DNA of 64,000 nucleotides from an uncultured Clostridia bacterium (GTDB lineage: Bacteria > Bacillota > Clostridia > Oscillospirales > Acutalibacteraceae). Of this stretch, positions 27,901-36,931 are shown piece after piece. A program made the translations under genes and the position numbers. The notes under the pieces are model-generated. The model searched no databases, was not told the origin of the DNA, and worked only from the letters and a program-made list of their open reading frames with translations. The stretch lies in the NCBI GenBank assembly GCA_947631945.1, contig CANRNI010000014.1, forward strand, positions 1 through 64,000, read 5' to 3'. Numbering within the stretch: position 1 is the first letter of the stretch; the number at the start of each line of letters is the position of its first letter.

Positions 27901-28314
27901 TTAGAAGTATACGCCCTCAAAGAGTTCTTCATCGTCGTCATCTTCAATTTCTTTCCATTTAACGGCGTTCCATATTTCTATACAGTTACCCATTCCTACA
28001 ACGACAACGTCTTTTTCGAGCGAGGCGTGAGCGATAAGATTAGCGGGAATTGTAATTCTTCCCTGTTTATCCATTCTGCAAGAGGACACGCGGCTAAAAA
28101 ACATACGCTTTATTTTACGGCATTTTTCGGAATTGGTATCTCCCTCGATATTTTCCGTAATCTGCTGCCAACGCTCGGCTGTATAAACGGTGATGCAATG
28201 TTCAACCGCCCGATAGAGATAAAAGTTTTCGCCAAGTTCTTCACGAAATTCAGCGGGAATAAATATTCTGTTTTTTTGGTCAAGACCATGGTTGAATATT
28301 CCCGTGAAACCCAT
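27901..28314 (-). CDS. mraZ: Transcriptional regulator MraZ
   Basis: 137 residues with two AbrB-like SpoVT/MraZ repeats: HGLDQKNRIFIPAEFREEL and CRMDKQGRITIPANLIAHA, each with the conserved D-x-K-x-R-I-x-I-P. MraZ forms ring oligomers that bind repeated boxes at its own promoter and usually represses the dcw operon. The start is ATG 28314 after AGGAGG. A longer in-frame extension to 28431 runs through the R3 repeat and is not conserved in the family. GTGGAG boxes upstream (28492-28539) fit autoregulation. Confidence 0.96.
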   Translation of the reverse strand: MGFTGIFNHGLDQKNRIFIPAEFREELGENFYLYRAVEHCITVYTAERWQQITENIEGDTNSEKCRKIKRMFFSRVSSCRMDKQGRITIPANLIAHASLEKDVVVVGMGNCIEIWNAVKWKEIEDDDDEELFEGVYF

Positions 28315-28375
28315 GAAATCCTCCTCTGCCGTGTCGTATCTGAAAATCGGCAATGAGGCCAAAAACGATGGATTT

Positions 28376-28474
28376 TCGTCGGACAAGGCGATTTTTCGCG
28401 GGAATACTTTGTGTATTTCAAGGAAAATCAACGCGGTAAGACGAAAAAGCTCCGTTATTGGGCATTTTGGAGGT
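28376..28474. repeat. Dispersed repeat R3, copy 3 (mraZ leader)
   Basis: Best match to 13209-13305 (GGACAAGGCG, TTTCAAGGAAAATCAACGCGG) and to the window start (TTATTGGGCATTTTGGAGG). It occupies the 5' untranslated region of the dcw transcript. Confidence 0.7.
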
Positions 28475-28491
28475 TTTCAGATGTGCTTAAT

Positions 28492-28539
28492 CTCCACTTT
28501 GCTCCACATTAATGAAATTACTATAAAATTTCGCTCCAC
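28492..28539 (-). promoter_or_regulatory. Candidate MraZ operator (three GTGGAG boxes)
   Basis: On the minus strand GTGGAG occurs at 28534-28539, 28502-28507 and 28492-28497, spaced 32 and 10 bases apart, so all lie on about the same helix face. Known MraZ sites are G-rich boxes with 10-base period near the start of the operon. These begin just downstream of the -10. Confidence 0.65.
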
Positions 28540-28548
28540 ATTGATTCC

Positions 28549-28577
28549 ATTATAAAGCCAATAAAAGAAAAAATCAA
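28549..28577 (-). promoter_or_regulatory. dcw operon promoter
   Basis: Minus-strand TTGATT (28572-28577), 17 bases, TATAAT (28549-28554). The leader to the mraZ ATG is about 230 bases. Confidence 0.75.
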
Positions 28578-28706
28578 GTCTTTTATATGATTTTTTCGGA
28601 ATATTTTTATATTATTTTTAATTTTTTTTATTTCCTTACAAGAAACAATCGCGCTTTATTTTCGTTTATTTTTATATTTTTTTACGTCCAACCACAATTT
28701 GGAGTA

Positions 28707-28736
28707 TTGATTTTCGGCGCGGACACATGATATAGT
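28707..28736 (+). promoter_or_regulatory. Promoter for the SH3/C39-like gene
   Basis: TTGATT (28707-28712), 18 bases, TATAGT (28731-28736), 25 bases before the ATG. Confidence 0.5.
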
Positions 28737-28761
28737 GTTTTTGCGAAAAGGAGGAGACAAA

Positions 28762-29709
28762 ATGAAAAAATTCATATCAATTTTTATTTGCTCGATAATT
28801 TTTATCACAACGTTTCTTGTTACCCCCGCATACGCGGCAAATTACAATCAGGCCGGACAAATAAATACGGTTTCGTCACCGCTTAACGTAAGAAGCGCGC
28901 CATCGCCGTCGTCCGCAGTCATAGGCTCGCTCGCTAAGAACTCATATGTTACAATAACGGAAAAAACGGGTCAATGGTACAAAGTGGAATACAAGGACGG
29001 ACAATACGGCTATTGCAGCGCGGATTATATAAAAGCCGTAAGCTCCTCGCCCGCAAGCGTAAATATCACATCGGGATATCTCAATGTAAGGTCGGGTACC
29101 GGAACCTCATATTCCGTCACATCAAAGCTCTCAAAGGGAGAAAGCGTACTGATACTCGGTTCATACAGCGGCTGGTACAGAATATTGTTCGCAGGAACAA
29201 AAACAGGCTACGCTTCCTCGCAGTACATCAAAACAAATACGTCTACGCCGCAGAACACGGTTAACATTTATCTTAACGTTCCCGATTATAAACAGACGGA
29301 TTCACGCTGGTCATCGGTTACGCTCGGCTCTTCGGGCAAAACAATAGGAGCAATAGGCTGTACCACGACCTGCCTTGCAATGACGGAAAGCTTCAGGACA
29401 AAGACATCTGTATATCCCGACGCGATGTCAAAAAAGCTTTCGTATTCATCGGGCGGTTCTCTCTACTGGCCGTCAAATTACAGGACTGACACATCTGTAA
29501 GCTATGAAAAAATAACAAACATTCTCAGACAGAAAAAGCCTGTGATTCTCGGACTGAAAACAGCTTCGGGAAACACTCACTGGGTGGTTGTATACGAAAT
29601 ATCGGGAGGGGTATATTCCATTAACGACCCAGGTTCAAAAACAAGAAAAACTCTTAATGACGCTCTCGCCAAATATCCGTATTTTTACAAAATGGCATAC
29701 TACATTTAA
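28762..29709 (+). CDS. Secreted protein: two SH3b domains and C39-like peptidase
   Basis: 315 residues. Signal peptide ([20 protein letters not shown]...AYAA), two bacterial SH3 repeats (about 33-92 and 100-157) with LNVRSAPS and LNVRSGTG signatures that bind peptidoglycan. A C-terminal papain-like C39_2 domain follows, with [12 protein letters not shown] and the probable Cys200 (AIGCTTTC), His273 (GNTHWVVV) and Asp289 (INDPGS). It likely cleaves peptides at the cell wall or in the medium. ATG 28762 follows GGAGGAG. It has its own promoter and terminator. Confidence 0.88.
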   Translation: MKKFISIFICSIIFITTFLVTPAYAANYNQAGQINTVSSPLNVRSAPSPSSAVIGSLAKNSYVTITEKTGQWYKVEYKDGQYGYCSADYIKAVSSSPASVNITSGYLNVRSGTGTSYSVTSKLSKGESVLILGSYSGWYRILFAGTKTGYASSQYIKTNTSTPQNTVNIYLNVPDYKQTDSRWSSVTLGSSGKTIGAIGCTTTCLAMTESFRTKTSVYPDAMSKKLSYSSGGSLYWPSNYRTDTSVSYEKITNILRQKKPVILGLKTASGNTHWVVVYEISGGVYSINDPGSKTRKTLNDALAKYPYFYKMAYYI

Positions 29710-29735
29710 CAAGATGGCATACACATTTAACAAAA

Positions 29736-29765
29736 AAAACTCCGGGACTTAAAACCCGGAGTTTT
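29736..29765 (+). terminator. Terminator after the SH3/C39-like gene
   Basis: 11-bp stem AAAACTCCGGG (29736-29746) / CCCGGAGTTTT (29755-29765). The flanking A- and T-runs allow use from both strands, so it may also end the convergent zinc-ribbon gene. Confidence 0.85.
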
Positions 29766-29807
29766 GCTGTTTACAGTCTGAATCGGCATTTATTCGGCAG
29801 ACATTAT

Positions 29808-30299
29808 TTACCTTATAAGAAATATTGATAAATCGTAAAAATCATAATCTATACCGTCTAAATACGAAAAACCTATGGCAGAAAACACTATGCCGATAAT
29901 TACGGCTAAAGCTATGAAAACAAGCCACATTATAAGATTAGCTCTGAAAAAGTTGGCTCTGTTTTTGTTGCCGCCTATACAAGCCATAATAATCGTTATT
30001 ATAAAGCTTATCGGACCGAGAGCATAAGCGAGCAGCATCCAGCCTATGTATTGACCGATTTTTACAGGCGGCTCATAACCGTTATTCCTGTCCGGCATAC
30101 GATAATCGGGCGATTGATAATAGCCGGACTGATAATCGGGCATTTGATAAACAGGCTCGGATTTATTTTGCCCCTGTCCCATATTCCTGTCCTGCTCCTG
30201 ATTGTAATAACGACCGCCGTTTACGGGGTTCGGTGTGCCGCAACCGGGACAATAAGAGGAATTATCGTTATATTCCGTACCGCATTTACTACATACCAT
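29808..30299 (-). CDS. Zinc-ribbon membrane protein
   Basis: 163 residues. The N-terminus is a zinc ribbon (Cys3, Cys6, Cys17, Cys20: CSKCG...CPGCG), followed by a Tyr/Gln/Pro-rich low-complexity segment. Two hydrophobic helices follow (IGWMLLAYALGPISFIITIIMACIG and ANLIMWLVFIALAVIIGIVFSAI). This resembles small DUF4190/zinc-ribbon proteins of Firmicutes without known function. The ATG has GGGAGG upstream and a near-consensus promoter. Confidence 0.8.
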   Translation of the reverse strand: MVCSKCGTEYNDNSSYCPGCGTPNPVNGGRYYNQEQDRNMGQGQNKSEPVYQMPDYQSGYYQSPDYRMPDRNNGYEPPVKIGQYIGWMLLAYALGPISFIITIIMACIGGNKNRANFFRANLIMWLVFIALAVIIGIVFSAIGFSYLDGIDYDFYDLSIFLIR

Positions 30300-30323
30300 A
30301 AAAATATACCTCCCTTTACTTGT

Positions 30324-30352
30324 ATTATATCTTTATATGATTTTTTTGTCAA
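30324..30352 (-). promoter_or_regulatory. Consensus promoter for the zinc-ribbon gene
   Basis: Minus-strand TTGACA (30347-30352), 17 bases, TATAAT (30324-30329). Confidence 0.85.
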
Positions 30353-30406
30353 TATAATTTACAAATTTAACGGCGCGGAAAATATGAACCGCTCCCGGAC
30401 TAAAAA

Positions 30407-30619
30407 ACTATGGGGAACCCCATACGTGGGTTCCCCACGAAAAAACAGTCACACAGGACTGTTTTTTCTCCCCTCCTGCGTTTTTTAAGGCAAAAGGAGA
30501 TTTCGCGCTCTGCGGAGCGCGACACGGTGACGCTGTCCCCGTGACCCCTGCAAGCCTTTGTAAAGGCTTGACCGAAACTTTTATACGCTTTGCAACAAGC
30601 TTTTCGACACGCCGAGGCG
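30407..30619. repeat. Multi-hairpin repeat R2, copy 2
   Basis: Same order of stems as 9991-10150: GGGGAACCC/GGGTTCCCC, GCGCTC/GAGCGC, CACGG/CCGTG, CAAGCCTTT/AAAGGCTTG, then TTTTCGACACGCCG. It carries about 45 extra bases with an AACAGTC/GACTGTT stem and T-run. Near-identical 25-base hairpins (GGCGCGG.../...CCGCGCC) flank it at 30372 and 30615. Confidence 0.75.
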
Positions 30620-30642
30620 CGGAAAATATAAACCGCGCCCGT
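30615..30642. terminator. Hairpin at the end of the pur operon
   Basis: GGCGCGG / CCGCGCC stem with a 10-base AT loop, followed on the plus strand by CGTTTTTT. It sits just beyond the purL stop. Confidence 0.5.
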
Positions 30643-30645
30643 TTT

Positions 30646-33600
30646 TTATTTAAAATATTTTACGGCCGACGTAAACAATCCTATATCGTAATTGCCGTCA
30701 ACATTCTTGTAAAGTCCGTTGCCTATACGTTCGGAATGTCCCATTTTTCCCAGAACCCTGCCGTCGGGCGAAGTTATGCCCTCTATCGCGAACGCCGAAT
30801 TATTGGGATTGAAACGTATATCCGACGTCGGGTTTCCTTCAAGGTCAACATACTGCGTCGCTATCTGACCGTTTTCGGCAAGCTTTTTTATAAGCTCGTC
30901 AGACGCCAAAAATCTGCCCTCTCCGTGAGAAATCGGAACGGTATATATCTCCCCCGTTTCCGTTTCTGCAAGCCAAGGCGATTTATCGGACGCTATGCGC
31001 GTTCTGACAAGTCTCGACTGGTGTCTGCCTATTGTGTTATACGTAAGTGTCGGGCAATTTCCGTCGGCGTCGATTATTTCACCGTAGGGAACAAGTCCCA
31101 GCTTTATAAGAGCCTGAAAACCGTTGCATATTCCGCACATAAGCCCGTCGCGGCTTTTAAGAAGCTCATGAACCTGCTCCTTGATTTTTCCGTTACGGAA
31201 AAACGCCGTTATGAATTTGCCCGAACCGTCGGGCTCGTCGCCGCCCGAAAAACCTCCGGGTATAAAAATTATCTGAGAATTTTTTACTTTTTCGGCGAAG
31301 CTCTCAACAGATTCCGCGACAGCCGAAGCGGAAAGATTGTTTATAACGAATATTTCAGGGTTCGCTCCCGCCGTTTCAAGAGCTTTCGCCGTATCGTATT
31401 CGCAGTTTGTGCCTGGGAAAACAGGGATAAGAACTCTCGGTTTCGCCGTTTTTATCGCAGGACTTACGCGGTTTTCCGTTTTATATGAAAAAGCCGGAAT
31501 ATCCCTTTTGTCCTGCTCCGTATTGCAGGAATAAATCGGTTCAAGCTTATTCTCGTAAATTTCCAAAAGCTCGGACAGCGTAATTTCATCATTGCCGTAT
31601 TTGATTGTTTCATCAAGACAGGTATGTCCCAAAATATTTCCTATTTCGTCATCGGTATTTATTTCAAGAATAAACGAGCCGTAATTATAGCCGAAAATAT
31701 CGGAAATTTCGTTTGATTCATCAAATTCAAAGCCTATGCCGTTGCCGAACGCCATTTTCATAACGGATTCGGCAATTCCGCCGTATGTCGGTGTATAACA
31801 CGCCTCGACAACGCCTTTTTTCATAAGCCTGTTGACTTCGTCAAACAACGCTTTTTCGGACGACGCGGAGGGAAGTCCGTTCGTATCATATTCGGGCCTG
31901 AGCAAAACCACTTTATGCCCCGCTTTTTTAAATTCGGGTGATATAACGTCGTTAACTTCTCCCGTTGTTACGGCAAACGAAACGAGCGTCGGCGGAACGT
32001 CTATATTTTCAAATGTACCGCTCATGGAATCCTTGCCGCCAATTGAAGCGATTCCGTAATCCATCTGAGCCTTGAACGCGCCTAACAAAGCGGATAAAGG
32101 TTTGCCCCAGCGTTTCGGATTCTTTTCGGGTTTTTCAAAATATTCCTGGAACGTAAGATAAACGTCGCTGAAATCGGCGCCTGCGGCAATCAGCTTCGCA
32201 ACCGATTCCAAAACGGCGAGATACGCGCCGTGATACGGACTTTTTTCCGTTATGAACGGATTATATCCCCATGACATAAAAGAGCAGGTATCCGTGTGCT
32301 TTTTTTCCGAGGATATTTTATTAACCATTGTCTGAATGGGCGTGAGCTGATTTTTTCCGCCGAACGGCATAAGCACCGTTCCCGCGCCTATCGTCGAATC
32401 GAACCGCTCTGAAAGTCCCCTCTTTGAGCAGACATTAAGGTCGCCCGCGAGAGATTTATAACCTTCGGTAAAGCGCGTTACCGATTTTTTTTCATATGCC
32501 TTGGGTTTTTCGGGCATTATATCTATATGCTTCTGCGCGCCGTTTGAATTGAGAAATTCCCTTGAAAGATCGACAATGACCTTTCCGTTCCATGTCATTG
32601 TAAGTCTCGGCTCTTCCTTGACTTTGGCTACGACGGTAGCCTCAAGATTTTCCGAATCGGCAATTTCAATAAATCTGTCCGCGTCCTCGGGAGACACCAC
32701 TACCGCCATTCTCTCCTGCGATTCGCTTATAGCGAGCTCCGTGCCGTCAAGTCCCTCGTATTTTTTCGGAACGGCGTTAAGGTCGATGTCAAGCCCGTCG
32801 GCAAGCTCGCCTATTGCTACCGATACTCCTCCCGCGCCGAAATCGTTGCAGCGTTTAATAAGGCGCGAAGCCTCACCGTTTCTGAAAAGCCTTTGAAGCT
32901 TCCTTTCTTCGGGAGCGTTGCCCTTCTGAACCTCCGCGCCGCAGTTTTCAAGAGATTGCAGCGTGTGCGACTTTGATGAGCCCGTAGCTCCGCCGCAGCC
33001 GTCGCGTCCCGTTCTGCCACCCAAAAGTATTACTATATCGCCCGGCTCCGGTCTTTCGCGTCTTACGTTTTCGGACGGAGCCGCCGCTATGACCGCACCT
33101 ATTTCCATACGCTTCGCCGCGTAGCCGTCGTGATAGATTTCATCTACCTGACCTGTAGCAAGTCCTATCTGGTTACCGTATGAGGAATATCCCGCCGCCG
33201 CAGTCGTAACGATTTTTCTCTGCGGAAGCTTGCCTTTTATCGTGTCCTTAACGGGAATAAGAGGATTTGCCGCGCCCGTTACTCTCATCGCCGCATAAAC
33301 GTAAGAGCGTCCCGAAAGCGGGTCGCGTATCGCCCCGCCTATACAGGTTGCCGCGCCGCCGAACGGCTCGATTTCGGTCGGGTGATTATGCGTTTCGTTC
33401 TTAAAAAGAAGCAGCCAATCCTCGTCCTTACCTTCAATATTCACCTTTATCTTGACAGTACAGGCGTTGATTTCCTCCGATTCGTCAAGCTTCGGCAGTT
33501 TGCCCTTCGCTTTCAGATATCTCGCGCCGACGGTCGCTATATCCATAAGATTAATGGGTTTCGTTCTGCCGAGCTCATGCCTTACGGCAATATATTCATC

Positions 33601-34338
33601 ATACGCCGACTGCAATAACGTATCCTCAAATTTTACGCTGTCAATTGTCGTTAAAAACGTGGTATGACGGCAATGATCCGACCAGTATGTATCAATCATT
33701 CTGATTTCCGTTATTGTAGGAGTTTTATTTTCCGATTTAAAATAATCCTGACAGAATTTTATATCGTCGCCGTCCATAGCGAGCGCGTATTTCTTTACAA
33801 ATTCGTCAAGCCCTTTTTCATCGAGACTGTTGAAACCGTCTAAAACTGCGACGGAATCGGGTACGGCGTAATCTGTTTTCAACGTGTCGAATTTTTCAAG
33901 CGACGCTTCTCTGCTCTCAACGGGATTTATAACGTATTTCTTTATCGCGTCAAGCTCGTCGGCGGAAATATCGCCTTTGAGAACATAAATTTTAGCGGTT
34001 CTTACAAGCGGTCTTTCGCCTTGAGATATGATTTGTATGCACTGCGCCGCCGAGTCCGCTCTCTGGTCAAACTGCCCGGGAAGATATTCGACGGCAAAAA
34101 CGGCGTCGTTTTCATCGGCAATAAGTTCATCGGAAACAATATCGAGCTGCGGCTCCGAAAAAACAGTCTTTACCGCATAATCGAACAAATCCTTATCTAT
34201 ATTTTCCGTATCGTAACGGTTAAGGAGCCGCAAATCGGTGAGCGACGTTATCCGCAAAAGCGAATTTATATCGTTTTTAAGCGACGCCGCTTCGTTCGCG
34301 AGTTCTTTTTTCTTTTCAACAAAAACTCTGTATACCAT
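30646..34338 (-). CDS. purL: FGAM synthase, PurL-PurQ fusion
   Basis: 1230 residues, single-chain clostridial-type phosphoribosylformylglycinamidine synthase. The synthase domains carry the TYWSDHCRHTTFLT block, KNETHNHPTEIEPFGGAATCIGGAIRD and IGGKDSM segments. The C-terminal glutaminase begins near LIPVFPGTNCEYDTAKA, with the nucleophile in MCGICNGFQALIKLGL and a histidine in PISHGEGRF. It converts FGAR plus glutamine and ATP to FGAM. It is the last gene of the purine operon and starts the base after the purD stop. Confidence 0.96.
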   Translation of the reverse strand: MVYRVFVEKKKELANEAASLKNDINSLLRITSLTDLRLLNRYDTENIDKDLFDYAVKTVFSEPQLDIVSDELIADENDAVFAVEYLPGQFDQRADSAAQCIQIISQGERPLVRTAKIYVLKGDISADELDAIKKYVINPVESREASLEKFDTLKTDYAVPDSVAVLDGFNSLDEKGLDEFVKKYALAMDGDDIKFCQDYFKSENKTPTITEIRMIDTYWSDHCRHTTFLTTIDSVKFEDTLLQSAYDEYIAVRHELGRTKPINLMDIATVGARYLKAKGKLPKLDESEEINACTVKIKVNIEGKDEDWLLLFKNETHNHPTEIEPFGGAATCIGGAIRDPLSGRSYVYAAMRVTGAANPLIPVKDTIKGKLPQRKIVTTAAAGYSSYGNQIGLATGQVDEIYHDGYAAKRMEIGAVIAAAPSENVRRERPEPGDIVILLGGRTGRDGCGGATGSSKSHTLQSLENCGAEVQKGNAPEERKLQRLFRNGEASRLIKRCNDFGAGGVSVAIGELADGLDIDLNAVPKKYEGLDGTELAISESQERMAVVVSPEDADRFIEIADSENLEATVVAKVKEEPRLTMTWNGKVIVDLSREFLNSNGAQKHIDIMPEKPKAYEKKSVTRFTEGYKSLAGDLNVCSKRGLSERFDSTIGAGTVLMPFGGKNQLTPIQTMVNKISSEKKHTDTCSFMSWGYNPFITEKSPYHGAYLAVLESVAKLIAAGADFSDVYLTFQEYFEKPEKNPKRWGKPLSALLGAFKAQMDYGIASIGGKDSMSGTFENIDVPPTLVSFAVTTGEVNDVISPEFKKAGHKVVLLRPEYDTNGLPSASSEKALFDEVNRLMKKGVVEACYTPTYGGIAESVMKMAFGNGIGFEFDESNEISDIFGYNYGSFILEINTDDEIGNILGHTCLDETIKYGNDEITLSELLEIYENKLEPIYSCNTEQDKRDIPAFSYKTENRVSPAIKTAKPRVLIPVFPGTNCEYDTAKALETAGANPEIFVINNLSASAVAESVESFAEKVKNSQIIFIPGGFSGGDEPDGSGKFITAFFRNGKIKEQVHELLKSRDGLMCGICNGFQALIKLGLVPYGEIIDADGNCPTLTYNTIGRHQSRLVRTRIASDKSPWLAETETGEIYTVPISHGEGRFLASDELIKKLAENGQIATQYVDLEGNPTSDIRFNPNNSAFAIEGITSPDGRVLGKMGHSERIGNGLYKNVDGNYDIGLFTSAVKYFK

Positions 34339-35604
34339 TTATTTACCTGCTTTCAAAGCTCTCGCGCCTATATCCCGGCGATAATAGGCGTTTCCGAAAT
34401 GTATTTTCTCAACGGCTCTGTACGATTTTTCAACAGCCTCTTTAAGCGTTTCGGCTGTACAGGTCACGCCTAAAACTCTGCCGCCGTTTGTAAGGAGCCT
34501 GCCATTCTCCTTTTTTGCGCCCGCTATAAAAATTTCACCGTCTATACTGTCGTCCGCCGTTATTTCGTACCCTTTTTCATATTTTACGGGATATCCGTCC
34601 GACGCCATAATGACGCAGCAGGCGTTTTCGTCTTTAAATTCAACGTCGATTTCGGAGAGTTTTCCGTCCGCGACGGCGTTCATTACCGTAAACAAATCTG
34701 TTTTGAGAAGCGGCAGAACGACCTGTGTTTCGGGGTCGCCGAAACGGCAGTTATACTCTATGACCTTAGCGCCGTCGGGAGTTATCATAAGCCCGAAGTA
34801 AAGACAGCCCTTAAAGGTTCTGCCCTCCTCGTTCATCGCCTTTACCGTGGGAAGAAAAATGTTTTTCATGCACTCGTCGGCGACTTCCTTTGTGTAGTAC
34901 GGGTTCGGAGCGACCGTACCCATACCGCCCGTGTTAAGTCCCTCGTCGTTGTCTTTGGCCCGTTTATGGTCCATCGACGAAACCATCGGTACAATTGTCT
35001 TGCCGTCGGTAAAAGAAAGCACCGAAACTTCGGGACCCGTTAAAAATTCCTCAATAACGATATTGCTTCCGCTCTCGCCGAAAATTTTATCGAGCATCAT
35101 GGATTTTACCGCGTTTTTCGCGTCCTCTCTCGTTTCGGCTATTATAACGCCTTTGCCGAGCGCAAGACCGTCCGCCTTTATAACGGTTGGTATCGGCGCG
35201 GTATCAAGATATTCGAGCGCTTTGCCCATATCGGAAAACACTTCGTACCGAGCCGTCGGTATACCGTATTTTTTCATAAGGTTTTTTGAAAAAACCTTGC
35301 TTCCCTCGATTATCGCCGCCTTTTTCTCGGGCCCGAAGCATTTGATTCCGGCAGCGGTCAGAGCGTCTACCGCTCCCAAAACAAGGGGGTCATCGGGAGT
35401 TACGACGGCGAAATCAATCGCGTTTTCGGCTGCGAATTTTACAATACCGTCGATATCGGTCGCGCCTATCGGAACACACTCCGCGTCCGCCGCGATACCG
35501 CCGTTTCCGGGAAGCGCGTATATTTTTTCTATTGATTTGTTTTCTTTCAGCTTTTTTATAACGGCGTGCTCACGGCCGCCGCCGCCGACTACCATTATTT
35601 TCAT
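34339..35604 (-). CDS. purD: GAR synthetase (phosphoribosylamine-glycine ligase)
   Basis: 421 residues, ATP-grasp enzyme. MVVGGGGREHAVIKKL forms the N-terminal loop, PGNGGIA and VTPDDPLVLGAVD follow, ADGLALGKGV is the ATP-grasp loop and YNCRFGDPETQVVLPLL is the C-terminal signature. It joins glycine to phosphoribosylamine. A gap of ~120 bases upstream holds AATTGTCAATTG-type repeats. Confidence 0.97.
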   Translation of the reverse strand: MKIMVVGGGGREHAVIKKLKENKSIEKIYALPGNGGIAADAECVPIGATDIDGIVKFAAENAIDFAVVTPDDPLVLGAVDALTAAGIKCFGPEKKAAIIEGSKVFSKNLMKKYGIPTARYEVFSDMGKALEYLDTAPIPTVIKADGLALGKGVIIAETREDAKNAVKSMMLDKIFGESGSNIVIEEFLTGPEVSVLSFTDGKTIVPMVSSMDHKRAKDNDEGLNTGGMGTVAPNPYYTKEVADECMKNIFLPTVKAMNEEGRTFKGCLYFGLMITPDGAKVIEYNCRFGDPETQVVLPLLKTDLFTVMNAVADGKLSEIDVEFKDENACCVIMASDGYPVKYEKGYEITADDSIDGEIFIAGAKKENGRLLTNGGRVLGVTCTAETLKEAVEKSYRAVEKIHFGNAYYRRDIGARALKAGK

Positions 35605-35633
35605 ATAGAATAACTCCTATTATTATTAAATTG

Positions 35634-35728
35634 CATTGATAATTAATAATTGTCAATGCAGGCAATACGTCCTTTGCAAAATGCCGATTATAATTAATTG
35701 TCAATTGTACATTGTCAATTGTCAATTG
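35634..35728. repeat. AATTGTCAATTG-type repeat cluster, purH-purD gap
   Basis: Iterations of TTGTCAATTG and TTGTACATTG at 35692-35728 directly abut the purH stop. A GCATTGA/TCAATGC stem lies at 35634-35660. The core TAATTGTCAATTGTACATTG recurs between purE and purC. Confidence 0.65.
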
Positions 35729-36913
35729 TTAATGATGGAACAGTCTCATTCCCGTAAAGCACATCGCGATTCCGTATTTATCGCAGGTTTCGATGACCTG
35801 CTCGTCCCTTATCGAACCGCCCGGCTCGGCAATATAGCTTACGCCGCTTCTTCTCGCGCGCTCGATATTATCACCGAACGGGAAAAACGCGTCGGAACCG
35901 AGCGAAACGCCCGTAATCGAGTCAAGATACGCTCTTTTTTCCTCTTTTGTGAACGGCTCGGGACGCTTTGTAAAGAACTGCTGCCACATTCCGTCCGCAG
36001 TCACGTCCTCGGGAGTATCTGAAATGTAAACGTCGATACAGTTATCCCTGTCGGGTCTGCCGATTTCGTCCTTAAACGGAAGATTCAATACCTTTTCATG
36101 GCGGCGCAGGTGCCATACGTCCGCTTTATTGCCCGCGAGCCTTGTGCAATGTATTCTCGACTGCTGACCGGCGCCTACTCCTATAGCCTGTCCCTGATAC
36201 GCGTAGCATACCGAATTGGACTGAGTATATTTAAGCGTTATAAGCGAAATGACAAGGTCGTGTTTCGCGTCGTCGGGAATATTCTTATTTGCAGTAACAA
36301 CATTTTTAAGAAGTTCGTTGTCAATTTTGAAGTTATTTCTTCCCTGCTCAAACGTTACGCCGAAAACCTGTTTTGTTTCCTGTTCGGCGGGAACGTAGTT
36401 CTTATCAATTTTAACGATATTATAATTGCCCTTTCTCTTTGATTTAAGGATTTCAAGGGCTTCCGGCTCGTATCCGGGGGCTATAATGCCGTCCGAAACC
36501 TCGCGTTTTATGAGTTTTGCCGTCGTAACGTCGCAAACGTCCGAAAGAGCTATCCAGTCTCCGAAAGACGACATTCTGTCGGTGCCTCTCGCTCTCGCGT
36601 AAGCCGACGCGAGCGGAGAATCGTCAAGCCCCTCGATATCGTCAACGAAACAGGCCTTTTTAAGAGAATCGGAAAGCGGAAGTCCCACAGCGGCAGAAGT
36701 CGGGCTCACGTGCTTGAACGACGTCGCGCAAGGCATATGAGTCGCCGTCTTAAGCTCCTTTACAAGCTGCCAACTGTTGAACGCGTCAAGAAAATTTATA
36801 TAGCCGGGTCTTCCCGAAAGTATTTCTATGGGAAGGTCGCTTCCGTCGCTCATGTAGATTTTTGAGGGCTTCTGATTCGGATTGCAGCCGTACTTTAATT
36901 CAAATTCTTTCAT
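35729..36913 (-). CDS. purH: Stand-alone AICAR transformylase
   Basis: 394 residues matching only the transformylase part of PurH. The catalytic Lys-His of TSFKHVSPTSAAVG is present, as are RARGTDRMSSFGDWIALSD, SNSVCYAYQGQAIGVGAGQQSR and SDAFFPFGDNIERA. It formylates AICAR with 10-formyl-THF. The IMP cyclohydrolase (MGS) domain found N-terminally in bifunctional PurH is absent. That role is taken by the PurO-like protein encoded directly upstream (36932-37651), so the pair replaces one bifunctional enzyme. Confidence 0.94.
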   Translation of the reverse strand: MKEFELKYGCNPNQKPSKIYMSDGSDLPIEILSGRPGYINFLDAFNSWQLVKELKTATHMPCATSFKHVSPTSAAVGLPLSDSLKKACFVDDIEGLDDSPLASAYARARGTDRMSSFGDWIALSDVCDVTTAKLIKREVSDGIIAPGYEPEALEILKSKRKGNYNIVKIDKNYVPAEQETKQVFGVTFEQGRNNFKIDNELLKNVVTANKNIPDDAKHDLVISLITLKYTQSNSVCYAYQGQAIGVGAGQQSRIHCTRLAGNKADVWHLRRHEKVLNLPFKDEIGRPDRDNCIDVYISDTPEDVTADGMWQQFFTKRPEPFTKEEKRAYLDSITGVSLGSDAFFPFGDNIERARRSGVSYIAEPGGSIRDEQVIETCDKYGIAMCFTGMRLFHH

Positions 36914-36931
36914 TTTCCATTCTCCTCGCTT

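Noticed and set aside
35634-35728. CRISPR-like array
   Set aside because: The repeats are short, overlapping and without unique spacers; no cas genes are present.
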